From: Fen-1308 sp035319125
GTDB taxonomy: Bacteria; Nitrospirota; Thermodesulfovibrionia; Thermodesulfovibrionales; Dissulfurispiraceae
Direction: 5' to 3'
DNA: 64,000 nt
NCBI GenBank assembly: GCA_035319125.1
Contig: DATHDG010000040.1
Coordinates: 1 to 64,000, forward strand
Shown here: positions 1 to 11,261 of the stretch, piece by piece
Layout: the number at the start of each line of letters is the position of its first letter
How positions within the stretch are numbered: position 1 is the first letter of the stretch
Notes under the pieces: model-generated
Databases searched by the model: none
Seen by the model: the letters and a program-made list of their open reading frames with translations, nothing else
What the model was told of the DNA's origin: nothing
Translations under genes and position numbers: made by a program

Positions 1-381
<381 letters not shown>

Positions 382-424
382 ATCTCCTCCTTAGTACCTT
401 CCGTTAAAACTTTATTACTTTAAG

Positions 425-2503
<2,079 letters not shown>

Positions 2504-2518
2504 TAGATATAAACCTTC

Positions 2519-2989
2519 TTACCACCGATAATGCGCAAAGGCCCTGTTGGCTTCGGCCATTTTATGAGTGTCTTCTTTCTTCTTAATCGATGCACCCGTG
2601 TTATTGTATGCATCTAGCAGTTCGCCTGCAATCCTCTCGCGCATGGTTTTTTCTTTGCGATCCCTAGCATATTTGACGATCCATCTCAGTGCGAGGGCTA
2701 TTTTTCTGGCGGGCTTGACCTCTACAGGCACCTGATAGGTTGCACCGCCAACCCTTCTCGGTTTCACTTCTACGAGAGGCTTTACGTTTTCCACAGCGGC
2801 CTTATAGACCTTTAGCGCGTCTATGCCTGTCTTCTCCGCCATTATATCGAAGGCGCCGTAACAAATGCGCTCGGCAGTGGATTTCTTGCCTTCCTTTAGC
2901 AGCACGCTGACCATTCTGGTTACCAGCTTACTGTTGTATTTGGGATCTGGTAGGACATCTCTTTTTTCAGATTCTCTTCTTCTTGCCAT
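2519..2989 (-). CDS. rpsG: 30S ribosomal protein S7
   Basis: The 156-residue protein starts MARRRESEKRDVLPDPKYNS, the typical S7 beginning, and has the normal family length. S7 is a primary 16S rRNA binder that organises the 30S head and lines the E site. In enterobacteria it also represses its own operon by binding the rpsL-rpsG intercistronic RNA; no such element is obvious in the 21-base gap here. The ATG follows a CGGAG ribosome binding site at 9 bases. It lies between rpsL and fusA as expected. Confidence 0.98.
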   Translation of the reverse strand: MARRRESEKRDVLPDPKYNSKLVTRMVSVLLKEGKKSTAERICYGAFDIMAEKTGIDALKVYKAAVENVKPLVEVKPRRVGGATYQVPVEVKPARKIALALRWIVKYARDRKEKTMRERIAGELLDAYNNTGASIKKKEDTHKMAEANRAFAHYRW

Positions 2990-3010
2990 TTTAATATGCT
3001 CCGACTATAT

Positions 3011-3382
3011 CTATTTAGGACGCTTAGCGCCGTATTTAGAGCGACCCTGCTTGCGGTTACCCACACCTGCACAGTCTAGCGCACCCCTGAGTATGTGATA
3101 CCTCACGCCTGGAAGGTCCTTGACCCTTCCGCCCCTGATTAACACGATCGAATGCTCCTGGAGATTGTGACCTACACCGGGTATGTACGCGGTGACCTCC
3201 ATACTATTAGTAAGCCTGACTCTAGCAACCTTCCTCAAAGCAGAGTTGGGCTTTTTGGGAGTTGTAGTATAAACCCTGACACATACACCCCGCTTTTGAG
3301 GACAGCTCTTAAGCGCCGGACTTTTCGTTTTTCTCTCGAGCTGCTTGCGCCCGTTTTTGACCAGTTGTGCGATAGTAGGCAC
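3011..3382 (-). CDS. rpsL: 30S ribosomal protein S12
   Basis: S12 is the 30S decoding-centre protein in which streptomycin resistance changes classically arise. The protein begins VPTIAQLVKNGRKQ and contains the conserved KKPNSALRKVARVRL and PGVGHNLQEHS segments. A longer frame opens at 3400 (MITGGN...), but a GGAGG ribosome binding site lies inside that extension, four bases before a GTG at 3382. The GTG start gives 123 residues, matching the roughly 124 of the family, so the GTG start is chosen. First gene of the str operon. Lys at the streptomycin-sensitive KKPNSALRK position is the unmodified type. Confidence 0.97.
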   Translation of the reverse strand: MPTIAQLVKNGRKQLERKTKSPALKSCPQKRGVCVRVYTTTPKKPNSALRKVARVRLTNSMEVTAYIPGVGHNLQEHSIVLIRGGRVKDLPGVRYHILRGALDCAGVGNRKQGRSKYGAKRPK

Positions 3383-3446
3383 ATTTCCTCCAGTTATCAT
3401 TAAGTCTCTACAATTATTATCCCAGTTTTACCGGGAAAACCTGTTA

Positions 3447-3475
3447 AGCTTACCAGAAAAAGATTATTTTGTCAA
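3447..3475 (-). promoter_or_regulatory. Candidate promoter of the rpsL-rpsG-fusA-tuf operon
   Basis: On the reverse strand TTGACA (3475-3470) is followed after 17 bases by TAAGCT (3452-3447). The -35 is perfect and the -10 matches only 3 of 6. Expected transcript start is near 3440, giving a leader of roughly 57 bases before the rpsL GTG. The position, in the gap between divergent rpsL and the next rightward gene, fits a strong ribosomal-protein promoter. Confidence 0.55.
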
Positions 3476-3585
3476 GCCTTTCAGTCTCCTTTTCCTGATA
3501 GCCAACTACCAAAAGAAAGAGAAAAAATATAACATTTTCTTAACAAAAAAATAAAGTGGCATTTTTCTTCTCATCGAAGTATGTT

Positions 3586-3591
3586 TATAAT
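3586..3591 (+). promoter_or_regulatory. -10 element of the metallo-beta-lactamase-fold gene
   Basis: A perfect TATAAT stands 19 bases upstream of the ATG at 3611. No good -35 is seen at 17 bases. A transcript start near 3598 would exclude the more upstream ATG at 3581 and so supports the 3611 start. Confidence 0.4.
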
Positions 3592-3610
3592 ATTTCTGTT
3601 GGAGGGCTTT

Positions 3611-4312
3611 ATGGCGCTGAAAAGATATTTTCTATTATTTATTACAATCATATTTGCATCAGCCGCAGCAGAGGCGGAGACGCATGGAGGAAGCATGACT
3701 AAAGACATCCACTGGCTGGGACATGATACTTTCAAAATTTCAGGAGCGACTGTAATTTATACAGATCCATTTAGACTTAAATCGCCGGATAAGGCTGACC
3801 TCATCCTTATTACCCACGAGCATTATGACCATTGCTCTCCTGACGATGTACAGAAGCTGCTTAAAGCCGACACTGTTATCCTAGCCACGTCTGATTGCGC
3901 GAAGAAACTGACAGGCAAGGTAAGGATCGTCAAACCAGGTGACAAGCTTGTAGTCTCTGGCGTTGAGATTGAGGTGGTTCCAGCCTATAACACGAACAAA
4001 CAATTTCACACAAAAGATCGTGGATGGGCTGGTTATATTTTTACAACAGGAGGTAAGAGAATCTATCTTGCTGGCGACACCGACGTTATACCTGAAATGA
4101 AAGCCTTCAAAAATATCGATATAGCGCTGCTGCCTGTTTCCGGAACATATGTCATGACTGCAGACGAAGCTGCTGAAGCAGCTCTGATAATTAGGCCAAA
4201 AATAGCGATACCTATGCACTATGGTGCTATTGTCGGATCTCAAAAAGATGCTGATATTTTTGCGCAAAAGCTCAAAGGCAAAGTAGATGTCACTATTTTG
4301 ACGCATGAGTAA
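3611..4312 (+). CDS. Secreted or periplasmic metallo-beta-lactamase-fold hydrolase (UPF0173-like)
   Basis: The protein carries the metal-binding THEHYDH motif of the metallo-beta-lactamase fold (near residue 80 from the chosen start), then a GDTD segment and a C-terminal HYGA histidine. This is the layout of the compact YtkL/UPF0173-like hydrolases, whose substrate is generally unknown. A signal peptide (MALKRYFLLFITIIFASAAA) precedes it, so it is probably exported, unusual for a group that is mostly cytosolic. The start at 3611 has a GGAGGG ribosome binding site five bases upstream; an ATG at 3581 in the same frame would precede the likely transcript start. 233 residues. It lies upstream of birA with a 19-base gap and may be co-transcribed. 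Function is not predictable beyond the fold. Confidence 0.85.
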   Translation: MALKRYFLLFITIIFASAAAEAETHGGSMTKDIHWLGHDTFKISGATVIYTDPFRLKSPDKADLILITHEHYDHCSPDDVQKLLKADTVILATSDCAKKLTGKVRIVKPGDKLVVSGVEIEVVPAYNTNKQFHTKDRGWAGYIFTTGGKRIYLAGDTDVIPEMKAFKNIDIALLPVSGTYVMTADEAAEAALIIRPKIAIPMHYGAIVGSQKDADIFAQKLKGKVDVTILTHE

Positions 4313-4331
4313 TGATCGTTCTGGAGATTGA

Positions 4332-5333
4332 TTGGCCAAAAAGAAAGTAAGAAAAGAAGATATTGTGCAGCTTCTAAAGGAAAGCGGGGGGTTCCTTTCC
4401 GGATCCGGCATAGCCTCCACCTTGGGAGTTACGAGAGCTGCCGTATGGAAAACCATTGTACAGCTTCGCAAGGGAGGATATCTAATCGACTCATTTCCGG
4501 CTAAAGGTTACTGTCTGCTAAAGTCACCGGATTTCTGCATTCAGGAATTAAGAAGAACTGTTCCATCAGGCAATATAATAGGTAGAGAAATATTTTTCTT
4601 CGAATCAACCACATCAACAAATGCATTAGGTATGGAATTGGCCTCCAATGGTTGTCAAGAAGGAACGGTTGTTATGGCTGATACCCAAACAGGTGGAAAA
4701 GGCCGACTTGGACGCTGTTGGATGTCGCCACCTGGAAAAAACATATACATGAGCATCGTCTTAAGACCTTCTTTCTCACCGCGGGATGCTACATCGCTAA
4801 CCCTTATGTCTGCTGTCTCTTGCGTATCAGCAATCAGACGAGTCACGTCAGTGCCCGCTACCATAAAATGGCCTAATGATATAATGGTCAAGCAGTTAAA
4901 GCTGGGAGGCATTCTTACTGAAATCAAGGCGGATATTGACAGCATAGCGTATGCTGTTGTTGGGATTGGCATCAATGTAAATCTTTCGCCTTCAGAAATA
5001 CCCGATGATATTCGCTTAATCGCCACATCTGTTATGGACCAGTCCGGCGGATTGACATCACGAACGGAACTCGCGGCGGCTATATTGGAGGAAATCGACA
5101 AGTGGTACAGCCGGTTAGTTGCCAAGGGGAAACAAGCCATAATTGATGAGTGGATTTCCTTCTCCTCTACCATCGGAGAGCGCGTTATAGTTTCAACAGG
5201 CAGCACAATTCTTGAAGGTCTTGCTGAAACTGTCGACGATGACGGTCTGCTTATTTTAAAACTGGATGACGGCCGCTATAGTAAAATAAGCGCTGGAGAT
5301 GTGAAATTTGCTAGAACAAAAGGTGCAGAATGA
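4332..5333 (+). CDS. birA: Biotin--protein ligase / biotin operon repressor BirA
   Basis: Bifunctional BirA attaches biotin to the acetyl-CoA carboxylase carrier protein. It has an N-terminal winged helix (about residues 5-60, with ALGVTRAAVWKTIVQLRK-like spacing) that can repress biotin genes. The ligase domain shows STTSTN, the ATP/biotin loop GGKGRLGRCW, KWPND and the GIGINVN segment. A small SH3-like C-terminal domain ends the 333 residues. The start is a TTG with a GGAG site 5 bases upstream. The stop overlaps the ATG of coaX by four bases, so the two are translationally coupled. bioF, a possible regulatory target, lies at 54387; no convincing BirA operator was found in front of it. Confidence 0.96.
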   Translation: MAKKKVRKEDIVQLLKESGGFLSGSGIASTLGVTRAAVWKTIVQLRKGGYLIDSFPAKGYCLLKSPDFCIQELRRTVPSGNIIGREIFFFESTTSTNALGMELASNGCQEGTVVMADTQTGGKGRLGRCWMSPPGKNIYMSIVLRPSFSPRDATSLTLMSAVSCVSAIRRVTSVPATIKWPNDIMVKQLKLGGILTEIKADIDSIAYAVVGIGINVNLSPSEIPDDIRLIATSVMDQSGGLTSRTELAAAILEEIDKWYSRLVAKGKQAIIDEWISFSSTIGERVIVSTGSTILEGLAETVDDDGLLILKLDDGRYSKISAGDVKFARTKGAE

Positions 5334-6121
5334 AGGCAAAGGCCTTACTGGCTATCGATATAGGCAATTCTACTATTGGGTTCGGGCTTTATCCAGATGC
5401 TACCGCAAATAAAATATTGGCCATCGAAAAACTACAGCTGACCAGGATAACATCGTCTGCATTTACAGAGCACTTCATATCCGACTTTCTATTGAAACAT
5501 TGCCGAATCCCAAAGCCGGCCACGCGATATATAAGCGTCGCCATTTCATCCGTAGCCCCCAAATTCAACAACGCGGTAAGCAAGGCTGTACAGAGATTTT
5601 GCGCCGCGCCTTTAATAATCACTCCTTCGACGGAGACCGGCTTATCGCTGGATGTCAAACATCCTGAAAAGCTTGGCACGGACAGGATAGCTAATGCTCT
5701 GGCTGGTTATACTCAAGTTAGGAAGCCTGTTGCAGTCGTAGATCTTGGAACAGCTACGACCATTACAGTAGTAGGTAGGGGCGCCAGACTTTTGGGGGGA
5801 GCGATAATGCCTGGGATTCAGACAATGATTGGATCGCTGGCTTGTAAGACGTCCCTGTTGCCACTTGTAGCGCCTGCAAAACCGCGGTCAGCATTGGGTA
5901 AGGACACGTCATCGGCCATTATATCCGGCACTGTCAACGGCACCGCTGCAGCAATCATATACATTCAAAGCAGGATTGAAAAGGAAATTGACACAAAGCT
6001 TGCCTTGATTCTGACAGGTGGACATGCCGCCCTGTTATCACCACTGCTAAGCAAAAAACATCTGTTGATTCCAAGTCTCATTTTTGAAGGGATTCGGTTG
6101 ATACATAGCAAACAAAACTGA
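5330..6121 (+). CDS. coaX: Type III pantothenate kinase
   Basis: CoaX phosphorylates pantothenate in the first step of coenzyme A synthesis. Family marks are the ASKHA phosphate-binding start LLAIDIGNSTIGFGL, the HPEKLGTDRIANALAGY block, DLGTATT and GGAIMPGIQTM. At 263 residues it has the usual length. The ATG overlaps the birA stop (ATGA). The birA-coaX pairing is very common in bacteria. Confidence 0.96.
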   Translation: MKAKALLAIDIGNSTIGFGLYPDATANKILAIEKLQLTRITSSAFTEHFISDFLLKHCRIPKPATRYISVAISSVAPKFNNAVSKAVQRFCAAPLIITPSTETGLSLDVKHPEKLGTDRIANALAGYTQVRKPVAVVDLGTATTITVVGRGARLLGGAIMPGIQTMIGSLACKTSLLPLVAPAKPRSALGKDTSSAIISGTVNGTAAAIIYIQSRIEKEIDTKLALILTGGHAALLSPLLSKKHLLIPSLIFEGIRLIHSKQN

Positions 6122-6186
6122 CATTTAATTGTGTATACTTATCTCATGCATATAAAAGCATGAAACATTAAACAGGAGGGCTTTCA

Positions 6187-6627
6187 ATGATTATTAAGAA
6201 CATCTTGTTCCCAACCGATTTTTCCGAAGGCGCTGCGCACGCATTATCTTATGCTGTAGACCTTGCAAAGACTTACAAGGCTAAGCTATATATAGCGCAT
6301 GTTATCCAGGACATCGATGTTTCATCAAATCTCCATATTCCGCATCAGTCAGTAGATGTTCTGTTTAATGAATTTTCAACAAGCGCAAAAAAAGGCCTTG
6401 ACAAGCTCTGCGTTTCAGTGCAGGAGGAATGCAAGGGAATTGAAACCTTTACTCTCCGAGGCATACCTTACGAAGAAATACTGAAATTTGCTCCATCTAA
6501 GAACATCGATCTGATAGTAATGGCAACTCACGGGCGAAAGGGTCTTGACAGGGTTCTTTTCGGCAGCACAGCAGAGCGGGTAGTCAGAAATTCGTCTTGT
6601 CCGGTATTGACAATAAGAATGCCGTAG
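6187..6627 (+). CDS. Universal stress protein, UspA family
   Basis: Single-domain Usp of 146 residues: N-terminal ILFPTDFSEGA strand-helix start and, near the C-terminus, the nucleotide-binding THG-x9-GS pattern (THGRKGLDRVLFGS) followed by the SCPVLTIR strand. This is the ATP-binding subclass. The role is stress survival, usually as a dimer; the specific stress cannot be told. The gene has a strong ACAGGAGGG ribosome binding site and follows coaX after 65 bases that include a short CATGC/GCATG inverted repeat. Confidence 0.93.
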   Translation: MIIKNILFPTDFSEGAAHALSYAVDLAKTYKAKLYIAHVIQDIDVSSNLHIPHQSVDVLFNEFSTSAKKGLDKLCVSVQEECKGIETFTLRGIPYEEILKFAPSKNIDLIVMATHGRKGLDRVLFGSTAERVVRNSSCPVLTIRMP

Positions 6628-6666
6628 CCAGCAAACGAAGAATCTGCGATCAGCTGTCTTCTAATT

Positions 6667-7794
6667 ATGCTTAAACCCGCCGTTCTCATAGTCGGCGGTG
6701 GTCCGGCCGGTGCCACCGCCGCCAGGTTTCTGGCTGACGAAGGTGTTGAGACTGTATTAGTTGAACGGAACTTCGGCTATGTCAAACCATGTGGTGGTGG
6801 CATTCCATCCGGCGCCATTAAAGAATTTTCCCTGCCTGAGAATATTATAAAAAAACGTATTGAAAAATTACTGATAGTATCACCTGAAAATAGAAGGATC
6901 GAAATCGCTCTTAAAGATGGTTTCATCTGCATTACAGAACGAGGCGCTTTTGACGCGTGTCTAAGGGAAATGGCACAAGACCGGGGCGCTTTGCTTATAG
7001 AAGGAGAGTTCACCAGTTTCAAGGCAACAGGCAGCGCCTTCATATCAACTATCAAGAGAAAGGAAGACGGCACGCTTATTCAGGTTCAATCGAATTATAT
7101 CCTTGCGGCTGATGGGATAACATCTAGTGTTGCTCGAAAAAGCGGTCAGCTGACGTTATCCCGCCTTTATACAATCAGCTCTCGAATTAAAGCTTTTAAT
7201 GGAGACTATTGCGAGTTCTGGTTTGGAACTTCTCATGCATCTAGTTTTTATTCGTGGGTTTTTCCAACTGCAGGCAACGCTTCAATCGGCACTGGAGGCC
7301 GAACTGCTCAGGAATGTCCCGCATTGCTGCAACAATTTTTAAAGAGGCGCTTCGGATGCGATGCCGAAGAAATGCAGCTACAAAATGCTTTCAGCAGATA
7401 TCGCATATTTCCAATTCCTGCATGGCGTAAGAGTTCATTTGCATCAGGAAAAATAATGTTTCTCGGAGATGCGGCTGCAATGGTGATGCCGGTTACATAT
7501 GAAGGCATATATTATGCTATGAAATCAGGACAGTTTGCAGCCGCTGCTGTGCTGGAAAATAAACCTAATAACTACAAGCGGCTCTGGGAAGCCAGATTCG
7601 GTAAAAGGTTTCAGCTTATGAACCATTTGAAGGACCATTTTTTCAGAGATGACAGAAGCATTGAGAAATGGGTAGCAGTGCACAGTTCACAGGCAGTCCA
7701 GGATATTGCCATGAAATTATGGCTGCAGAAAGAGCCAGGCAACTTTCAATTATTATCATATCTTAAAGCCTTCAGTAGCCTGGTAGTTTCATAA
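6667..7794 (+). CDS. Geranylgeranyl-reductase-family FAD-dependent oxidoreductase
   Basis: The 375-residue flavoprotein opens with the Rossmann motif GGGPAGATAARFLAD and an ERNF acidic-end strand, then KPCGGGIPSGA, a conserved region of geranylgeranyl reductases. The second FAD motif MFLGDAAAMVMPVTYEGI is near residue 265. Relatives saturate isoprenoid chains of lipids, quinones or chlorophyll; the substrate here is unknown. There is no recognisable ribosome binding site before the ATG at 6667. It sits between a Usp gene and a TonB-family gene, which gives no pathway clue. Confidence 0.88.
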   Translation: MLKPAVLIVGGGPAGATAARFLADEGVETVLVERNFGYVKPCGGGIPSGAIKEFSLPENIIKKRIEKLLIVSPENRRIEIALKDGFICITERGAFDACLREMAQDRGALLIEGEFTSFKATGSAFISTIKRKEDGTLIQVQSNYILAADGITSSVARKSGQLTLSRLYTISSRIKAFNGDYCEFWFGTSHASSFYSWVFPTAGNASIGTGGRTAQECPALLQQFLKRRFGCDAEEMQLQNAFSRYRIFPIPAWRKSSFASGKIMFLGDAAAMVMPVTYEGIYYAMKSGQFAAAAVLENKPNNYKRLWEARFGKRFQLMNHLKDHFFRDDRSIEKWVAVHSSQAVQDIAMKLWLQKEPGNFQLLSYLKAFSSLVVS

Positions 7795-7849
7795 TGTATA
7801 GGATGCATATTTACGAAGACATGGCCGATTGCGTTAAAATATAAACATC

Positions 7850-8695
7850 TTGAAGCGTTATATTGTTTTTTCCATCATCCTGCACGTTGTCATCATAAGC
7901 ATCGCCCTTTTCCTAATACCTCAAAAGAAAGAGAAGGAGCTGAAGCCGTTCATAGCGCGGATTGTCACGCCGGAGGATACATCTAAAGACATCAATCCGA
8001 TTGAACGAAAGCCTACTGTGCAGGATAAAGCCAAGCAGAGCAGACCGAAGCCACCGAGCAAGATTTTGACTAAAGAAAAGAATACTCCTAAAATGCTTTC
8101 AGCTGTTCCGTCTAGTCGGACAGCAAAGAAGTCTGCTATTGGACCACGCGCTTTAACTCGCGTATTACCGCCTAAAGGGGGGCAACCCAAGCATTTGCCC
8201 GATACAGGGGGCGATAAAGGTTTTACAAATACAAATAGCGCAGACAGGCCCGATCAGTCCAAAACACCGGGACTGAAACAGGCTCCTATGCGCAATAAGC
8301 TCTTCGACCGTGATATAATCGCCAAACTGGCACGAAAAGACCAGGAAGGCACCAAAGAAGGTAGCTCAATCACTTTCGATACCAGGGAATTCAAGTATTA
8401 TGGCTATATGCAGCGCCTGAGAGAGAAGATACAGAATGCCTGGAAATATCCACCAGGTGCCGCAGAAAAAGGCATTTATGGCGACCTTTATATAGAATTC
8501 ACTATCAAAAAGAACGGTAGACTCGGTGCCGTACAATTAGTGAGAACATCGGGCTACAAAGACCTGGATGAGTATGCAATCAAGGCTTTGAAGGATGCAG
8601 ACCCATATTGGCCTCTTCCGGATGACATTAAAGAGCAAAGCCTTACGATAACAGGCCACTTTATATATTCTCTTTATGGGCAGTATATAAGATAG
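7850..8695 (+). CDS. TonB-family protein (energy transducer-like)
   Basis: One N-terminal membrane segment (IVFSIILHVVIISIALFLI, residues 4-22) is followed by a Lys/Pro-rich periplasmic spacer (about 30-150) and a TonB C-terminal domain (about 185-275) with the YMQRLREKIQNAWKYP and LVRTSGYKDLDEYAIKAL landmarks. Such proteins link the proton motive force to outer-membrane receptors. No exbB, exbD or receptor gene is in the window, so the partner complex is unknown. The start is a TTG without a ribosome binding site; a TAAAAT element lies 9 bases before it. 281 residues. Confidence 0.88.
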   Translation: MKRYIVFSIILHVVIISIALFLIPQKKEKELKPFIARIVTPEDTSKDINPIERKPTVQDKAKQSRPKPPSKILTKEKNTPKMLSAVPSSRTAKKSAIGPRALTRVLPPKGGQPKHLPDTGGDKGFTNTNSADRPDQSKTPGLKQAPMRNKLFDRDIIAKLARKDQEGTKEGSSITFDTREFKYYGYMQRLREKIQNAWKYPPGAAEKGIYGDLYIEFTIKKNGRLGAVQLVRTSGYKDLDEYAIKALKDADPYWPLPDDIKEQSLTITGHFIYSLYGQYIR

Positions 8696-8719
8696 CGATT
8701 GCAATACATACCTGATTGC

Positions 8720-8956
8720 ATGAAATTAAAAGAAAACAAAAGATTATTTCTGAGAACCGGCGACAGAGTCAAACATCTTAATTACTTTTCATGGGGGACC
8801 GGAGAGGTGGTCGAAGAGAAGCACTCCGATCTTCCTGGAGGTGCGTGCTTTGTCAGGATTCTTTTTCAGGATGGCTGCGAACGGTCGTTTATCAATGATC
8901 TCAGCAATCATTCATGTTGTTATTATGCGGGGATACGGCTGCTGAATGAATGCTAG
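8720..8956 (+). CDS. Small Cys-containing protein of unknown function
   Basis: A 78-residue protein if the ATG at 8720 is used; an in-frame TTG at 8699 would add seven residues. Neither has a good ribosome binding site. The N-terminal half (GDRVKHLNYFSWGTGEVVEE) looks like a small beta-barrel of the DUF3553/tudor-like sort, judged by the GDRV-x-H and WG-x-G-x-V pattern only. The C-terminal half holds NDLSNHSCCYYAGIRLL and a final Cys. It follows the TonB-family gene by 24 bases and is probably in the same transcript. Function unknown. Confidence 0.6.
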   Translation: MKLKENKRLFLRTGDRVKHLNYFSWGTGEVVEEKHSDLPGGACFVRILFQDGCERSFINDLSNHSCCYYAGIRLLNEC

Positions 8957-8975
8957 TGCCTGAGGTCTAAATAAG

Positions 8976-9007
8976 AGAGGGGATGGAGTGCTGGCACTTC
9001 ATCCCCT
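8976..9007. terminator. Bidirectional terminator hairpin between the TonB-run and pilQ
   Basis: A 14-base-pair stem (8976-8989 with 8994-9007, one G-T pair) closes a 4-base loop. It lies in the 70-base gap between two convergent genes. T-runs on either side are short, so termination may be only partial. Confidence 0.8.
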
Positions 9008-9026
9008 CTTGCAATTAAAGTCTTTC

Positions 9027-11261
9027 TTACTGTGCTATTCTCGGGGTAACAAAAATCAGCAATTCGGTCGAATGCTTCTCAACCGTGTTCTTCTTAAACA
9101 GCCAGCCCAGCACGGGCACCTTACCAAGACCTGGTACTTCGCTGTCATCAGTTGTCTCATTACTGGTATAGATTCCACCCATGACAATTGTTTCACCATC
9201 ATTCAACATCACTTGTGTCAGTGCTTGCTTAATGTCAATGGCCGGGTTACCAAATATGTCCTTATTGGTGAAATCCGGCTGATCCTTATTAACTTCAACT
9301 CTCAACTGGATTGAATTGTCGGGAGCAATCTGTGGAGTAACGGTTAATTTCAGGTTGGCATCGATATAAACCGTAGTAAAAGTAGTGCTGCCTCCACCCG
9401 ACCCGCTCTGCGGTGTTGTCACAGGAATTTTCTTACCTTGCTTTATAACCGCCGACCTATTATCAAGAGTCAAGATTTTAGGACTGGATACAATTCTCGC
9501 CTGGCCGGTATCCTGAATTGCAGAAAGCCGCAGATCAAGACCAAAAGTTTGAGCTCTATTGAGGAAACCAAACGTCACCGCGCTTGTCGGATTAATTATA
9601 GTTGATGTCGTAGCAGGCAGATTAATAGCGCCCGGTATATTTATGGTTCCCACTTTAGACAAATCCGTCTTATTTATAACGTCTAGACCTCCACCCGGCA
9701 CATTGCTGACTGCGGCACCAGAACTACCCCCAGCCATTGCTATTGAATGAGGCAGCGTCGCGTGTGAGAACGCAGTCAACCCCCAATCCACTCCAAGGCT
9801 CTTGACATAATCATTGTTCATCTCAACAATTCTTGCTTCAATAAGAACCTGACGCGTCGGCTTATCGAGAACGTTGAGGAGTTTTTGAACCTCTTCAATA
9901 CTCGAAGCAATGTCTTTAACGATTATTGTGCGCGTGCGGGAATCAACACTTATGGTTCCACGCGGGGATAATATTTTGCCTTTTTCTATCAAGTCCTTAA
10001 TGCCAGGGATTTTCCTGTCTTGCTTAGTGATTTCATCATGCTCAACAATATCATCGACGCTGGCATAGTTGACAGTAAATATTCTTGTCTCTATATCCTC
10101 AGCCTTACCAAACAGCTCCTTATTTTCTGCAACAGCCTTTTTCTCTTCCTGAAACGCCTTTACGGTAGCTACTCTAATAATATTGCCTTCAACGACCTTC
10201 TCCAGGTTAAACGTCTTCAAAATAATATCCAACGCCTGATTCCAAGGCACGTTCATAAGCTTCATGGTTATCTTACCCTTCACATCAGGATGCACAACCA
10301 TGTTGTAACCGCCGACGTCTCCTAATAGCCTAAGAATTGGCACTATATCAGCATCCTGAAAGTCAAGAGAAATGACCTTGCTGCCGTTAGCTATTTTTTC
10401 TTTCGGAGGAGCAACGCGCACTTCCGGAGCACTCTTCTTCTTGCCTTTCTTTGCCTTAGCTATAACGTCAATCACAACCTCATCATCAAGAACATATACT
10501 TCAGAGGTCATTTTGTCCGCCAAGACGATATCAAATTTCAACTTGTCAGCGCCGGTCCGGACTCTAAGATCCTTCATAACTGAGGGAAGTTTGGACGGCA
10601 TGGAAGCTTTCATAGCAACGCCCGGAATTTCGACGCTGAGCGAGTTATCAACCTGATACACTACAGGTTCCAAAAGCTTTCCATCGGCTTTGATAATCAG
10701 TTCGTTCGTCTCTCCGTCCTTGTCGAATGCAACATCCGTAATTGCTTTTGCCAAAGTATCCTTCTTTGCAGCAGCCTGTTTGACAGCCTGTCCCGATGCC
10801 TCCGCATCAGCTGCTTTATCGAGACTGAGAACCAGCTCATCGCCTCTGACATCGCCACTAACTTCAGCTGGAGACTGCAGCAGAATAGTCAGCCGAGCAG
10901 TATAGTTAGGCACCTCTATCTGAGTAGGTACAATTTCTGATATGCTGGGCACAGTAGAAATTATTTTATTTTTGAACTGCCCGAGTGAAGCTCCAGATAT
11001 ATCCACAACAACCGTGAAAGGATCCGAAGGCTTTGAAATAGAATATTTGATAGGGCCGTCAATTTTAACCTTGATCGTGTTGTCCACAATAGAGATATCA
11101 CGTACCACAGACGATCCTTGCTCAGCAGTACCAGCCGCCCACGCAGTCCCAATGGCTCCGCAAAATACAAACAGCAACAAGAAAGACAATATCGTATTCA
11201 AAGCACGATTCTGCATGCGTTTCCTTTCTTTTAAGTCTATCTCTGAAATAATGGAATTCAT
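9027..11261 (-). CDS. pilQ: Type IV pilus secretin PilQ
   Basis: PilQ forms the outer-membrane ring through which the type IV pilus passes. Visible in order: signal peptide ending near TAWAAG (residue 43), two AMIN-like beta domains that may bind peptidoglycan (about 50-270), an STN domain (about 300-365), a NolW-type N domain, then the C-terminal secretin barrel (about 470-740) with GQARIVSSPKILTLDN and VPVLGWLFKKNTVE. The ATG at 11261 overlaps the pilP stop and has a GGGAGGAAGAAG site. An internal ATG at 11216 with AAAGGAAACGC would also give a shorter signal peptide and cannot be excluded. Last gene of pilMNOPQ; the terminator at 8976-9007 follows. Confidence 0.96.
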   Translation of the reverse strand: MNSIISEIDLKERKRMQNRALNTILSFLLLFVFCGAIGTAWAAGTAEQGSSVVRDISIVDNTIKVKIDGPIKYSISKPSDPFTVVVDISGASLGQFKNKIISTVPSISEIVPTQIEVPNYTARLTILLQSPAEVSGDVRGDELVLSLDKAADAEASGQAVKQAAAKKDTLAKAITDVAFDKDGETNELIIKADGKLLEPVVYQVDNSLSVEIPGVAMKASMPSKLPSVMKDLRVRTGADKLKFDIVLADKMTSEVYVLDDEVVIDVIAKAKKGKKKSAPEVRVAPPKEKIANGSKVISLDFQDADIVPILRLLGDVGGYNMVVHPDVKGKITMKLMNVPWNQALDIILKTFNLEKVVEGNIIRVATVKAFQEEKKAVAENKELFGKAEDIETRIFTVNYASVDDIVEHDEITKQDRKIPGIKDLIEKGKILSPRGTISVDSRTRTIIVKDIASSIEEVQKLLNVLDKPTRQVLIEARIVEMNNDYVKSLGVDWGLTAFSHATLPHSIAMAGGSSGAAVSNVPGGGLDVINKTDLSKVGTINIPGAINLPATTSTIINPTSAVTFGFLNRAQTFGLDLRLSAIQDTGQARIVSSPKILTLDNRSAVIKQGKKIPVTTPQSGSGGGSTTFTTVYIDANLKLTVTPQIAPDNSIQLRVEVNKDQPDFTNKDIFGNPAIDIKQALTQVMLNDGETIVMGGIYTSNETTDDSEVPGLGKVPVLGWLFKKNTVEKHSTELLIFVTPRIAQ

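Noticed and set aside
3881..4471. Open frame of 196 codons on the minus strand over the metallo-beta-lactamase-fold gene
   Set aside because: Opposite a gene with clear metal motifs and birA; no supporting features.
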